Below are positions 21,399 through 22,289 of a stretch of 22,289 nucleotides of DNA, one piece after another (position 1 is the stretch's first letter; each line of letters begins with the position of its first letter). Source of the DNA: DASZTU01 sp035493835 (lineage in GTDB: Bacteria; Pseudomonadota; Alphaproteobacteria; Rhizobiales; Devosiaceae). A program made the translations under genes and the position numbers. The stretch is from contig DATJHO010000031.1 of assembly GCA_035493835.1 (NCBI GenBank), positions 1 through 22,289 of the forward strand, given 5' to 3'. A model generated the notes under the pieces. That model was given only the letters and a program-made list of their open reading frames with translations. It did no database searches and was not told where the DNA came from.

Positions 21399-22289
21399 TT
21401 GAGACCTCAGATCGCTCCACAGAGCGGCAGCCCTGCCGCCCTCGGCGCTACGGTCACGGCCGAAGGTGTGAACTTTGCCGTCTATTCCGAAACGGCCTCG
21501 GCCCTTTACGTGTCGCTCTACGACGAGCTCGACCGGGAAATCGACCGCTTCGAGCTCGATGGACACTACGACAATATACATTGCGGGCTGATCGCCGGCA
21601 TCGGGGCCGGCGCCAAGTATGGCTTCCGCGCCGACGGGCCCTACGATCCCGCGCAGGGGCTGCATTTCGATCCGAACAAGCTGCTGGTCGACCCCTATGC
21701 CCGACGGCTCGATCGCCCGTTCGTGCGTAGTCCGCGCCTGCGCCTGCCGCGCGAAGATGCCGTAGATACGGCGCCGCTGGTGCCCAAGGCGCTGGTCGTC
21801 GGTGTGCGGAACCAGCCGGCTTCGCCGCGCCGCAGGGCCCCGCAAATGTTCTATGAACTCAACGCCCGCGGCTTCACCATGCGGCATCCGAGCGTTCAGG
21901 GTGCGCTACGCGGCACCATTGCCGGGCTGACCACGCGCCAGGTGATCGAACATTTCAAGTTCCTCGGCGTCGATACGGTCGAGCTGATGCCGATTGCCGC
22001 CTTCATCGACGACGCGCATCTGCCGATCTTGGGACTCACTAATGCCTGGGGATACAACCCCATCACCTATTTTGCGCCCGATCCGCGGCTTGCCCCCCGA
22101 GGCCCGCAGGAATTGCGGACGCTGACCGACCTTTACCGCAGGCACGGCATCGCCGTGATTCTGGACGTGGTCTACAACCACACGGGCGAGGGTGATGCGC
22201 TGGGGCCGGTGCTGAGTCTGAAGGGCCTCGACGCCCGGACCTACTATCGGCACGTGGAAGTCGACGGACAGCAGCACCTGGTGAATGAC
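21399..22289 (+). CDS. glgX: Glycogen debranching enzyme GlgX (partial, truncated by window end)
   Basis: The N-terminal ~297 residues of a GH13 isoamylase-type debranching enzyme that hydrolyses alpha-1,6 links of phosphorylase limit dextrin. The CBM48 part begins LGATVTAEGVNFAVYSE, then YGFRADGPYDPAQGLHFDPN and LLVDPYARRLD. The barrel starts with FYELNARGFTMRHPSV, LRGTIAGLT, FLGVDTVELMPIAAF, NAWGYNPITYFAPDPRLA and ILDVVYNHTGEGD. Catalytic residues lie beyond the window. The start is unclear: TTG 21399 gives the usual spacing before LGAT and follows pgm by 13 nt, but no Shine-Dalgarno is visible. The frame is open back to 21228, with its first ATG at 21270, which would overlap pgm by 116 nt and add a Ser/Pro-rich 43-residue extension. 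Family and operon position are certain; the start is not. Confidence 0.9.
   Translation, partial: MRPQIAPQSGSPAALGATVTAEGVNFAVYSETASALYVSLYDELDREIDRFELDGHYDNIHCGLIAGIGAGAKYGFRADGPYDPAQGLHFDPNKLLVDPYARRLDRPFVRSPRLRLPREDAVDTAPLVPKALVVGVRNQPASPRRRAPQMFYELNARGFTMRHPSVQGALRGTIAGLTTRQVIEHFKFLGVDTVELMPIAAFIDDAHLPILGLTNAWGYNPITYFAPDPRLAPRGPQELRTLTDLYRRHGIAVILDVVYNHTGEGDALGPVLSLKGLDARTYYRHVEVDGQQHLVND

Overview
The window is high-GC chromosomal DNA from an alphaproteobacterium, most likely of the order Hyphomicrobiales (Rhizobiales); a Devosia-like relative is a guess. Three things support this: the protein types, the gene order of the glycogen cluster (glgP-glgB-glgC-glgA-pgm-glgX, as I recall it from Agrobacterium-type genomes), and short palindromic intergenic repeats of kinds that I associate with this order. 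I see no plasmid, phage, insertion-sequence, CRISPR, tRNA or rRNA signature.

Left edge (1-580): two gene remnants meet back to back. The C-terminal part of an extended SDR (NAD-dependent epimerase-like) gene lies on the minus strand, and the C-terminal part of an MmyB-type HTH regulator gene lies on the plus strand. This is what remains if an ancestral divergent regulator/SDR pair loses both 5' ends and the shared promoter.

Positions 581-3901 hold three plus-strand metabolic genes: a formamidase of the nitrilase superfamily, an endonuclease/exonuclease/phosphatase-fold hydrolase, and a phosphomannomutase-like phosphohexomutase with non-canonical active-site loops. Positions 4126-6990 hold three minus-strand genes: a secreted alpha/beta hydrolase with an Ala/Pro/Gly-rich tail, a LysE-family exporter, and a nucleoside hydrolase. 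Palindromic repeats lie in the gaps around them, including an exact 27-bp inverted pair at 5180-5272.

Positions 7158-10220 hold a tandem duplication of a gene encoding an N-terminal TPR region fused to a sulfotransferase domain. This is the least understood part of the window. It is followed by a Kef-type monovalent cation/proton antiporter with a C-terminal RCK domain (10359-12182).

Positions 12294-22289 are a compact glycogen operon. Pgm interconverts glucose-6-P and glucose-1-P, GlgC makes ADP-glucose, GlgA elongates, GlgB branches, GlgP phosphorolyses outer chains, and GlgX (truncated by the window end) debranches the limit dextrin. glgC/glgA overlap by 4 nt and glgA/pgm by 1 nt, indicating translational coupling. 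The glgX reading frame is open back into the pgm 3' end, so its start is ambiguous.

I do not find a clearly new multi-gene system. The items most worth a second look are the tandem TPR-sulfotransferases, the double-truncation scar at about 175, the atypical phosphohexomutase and the pgm/glgX junction.
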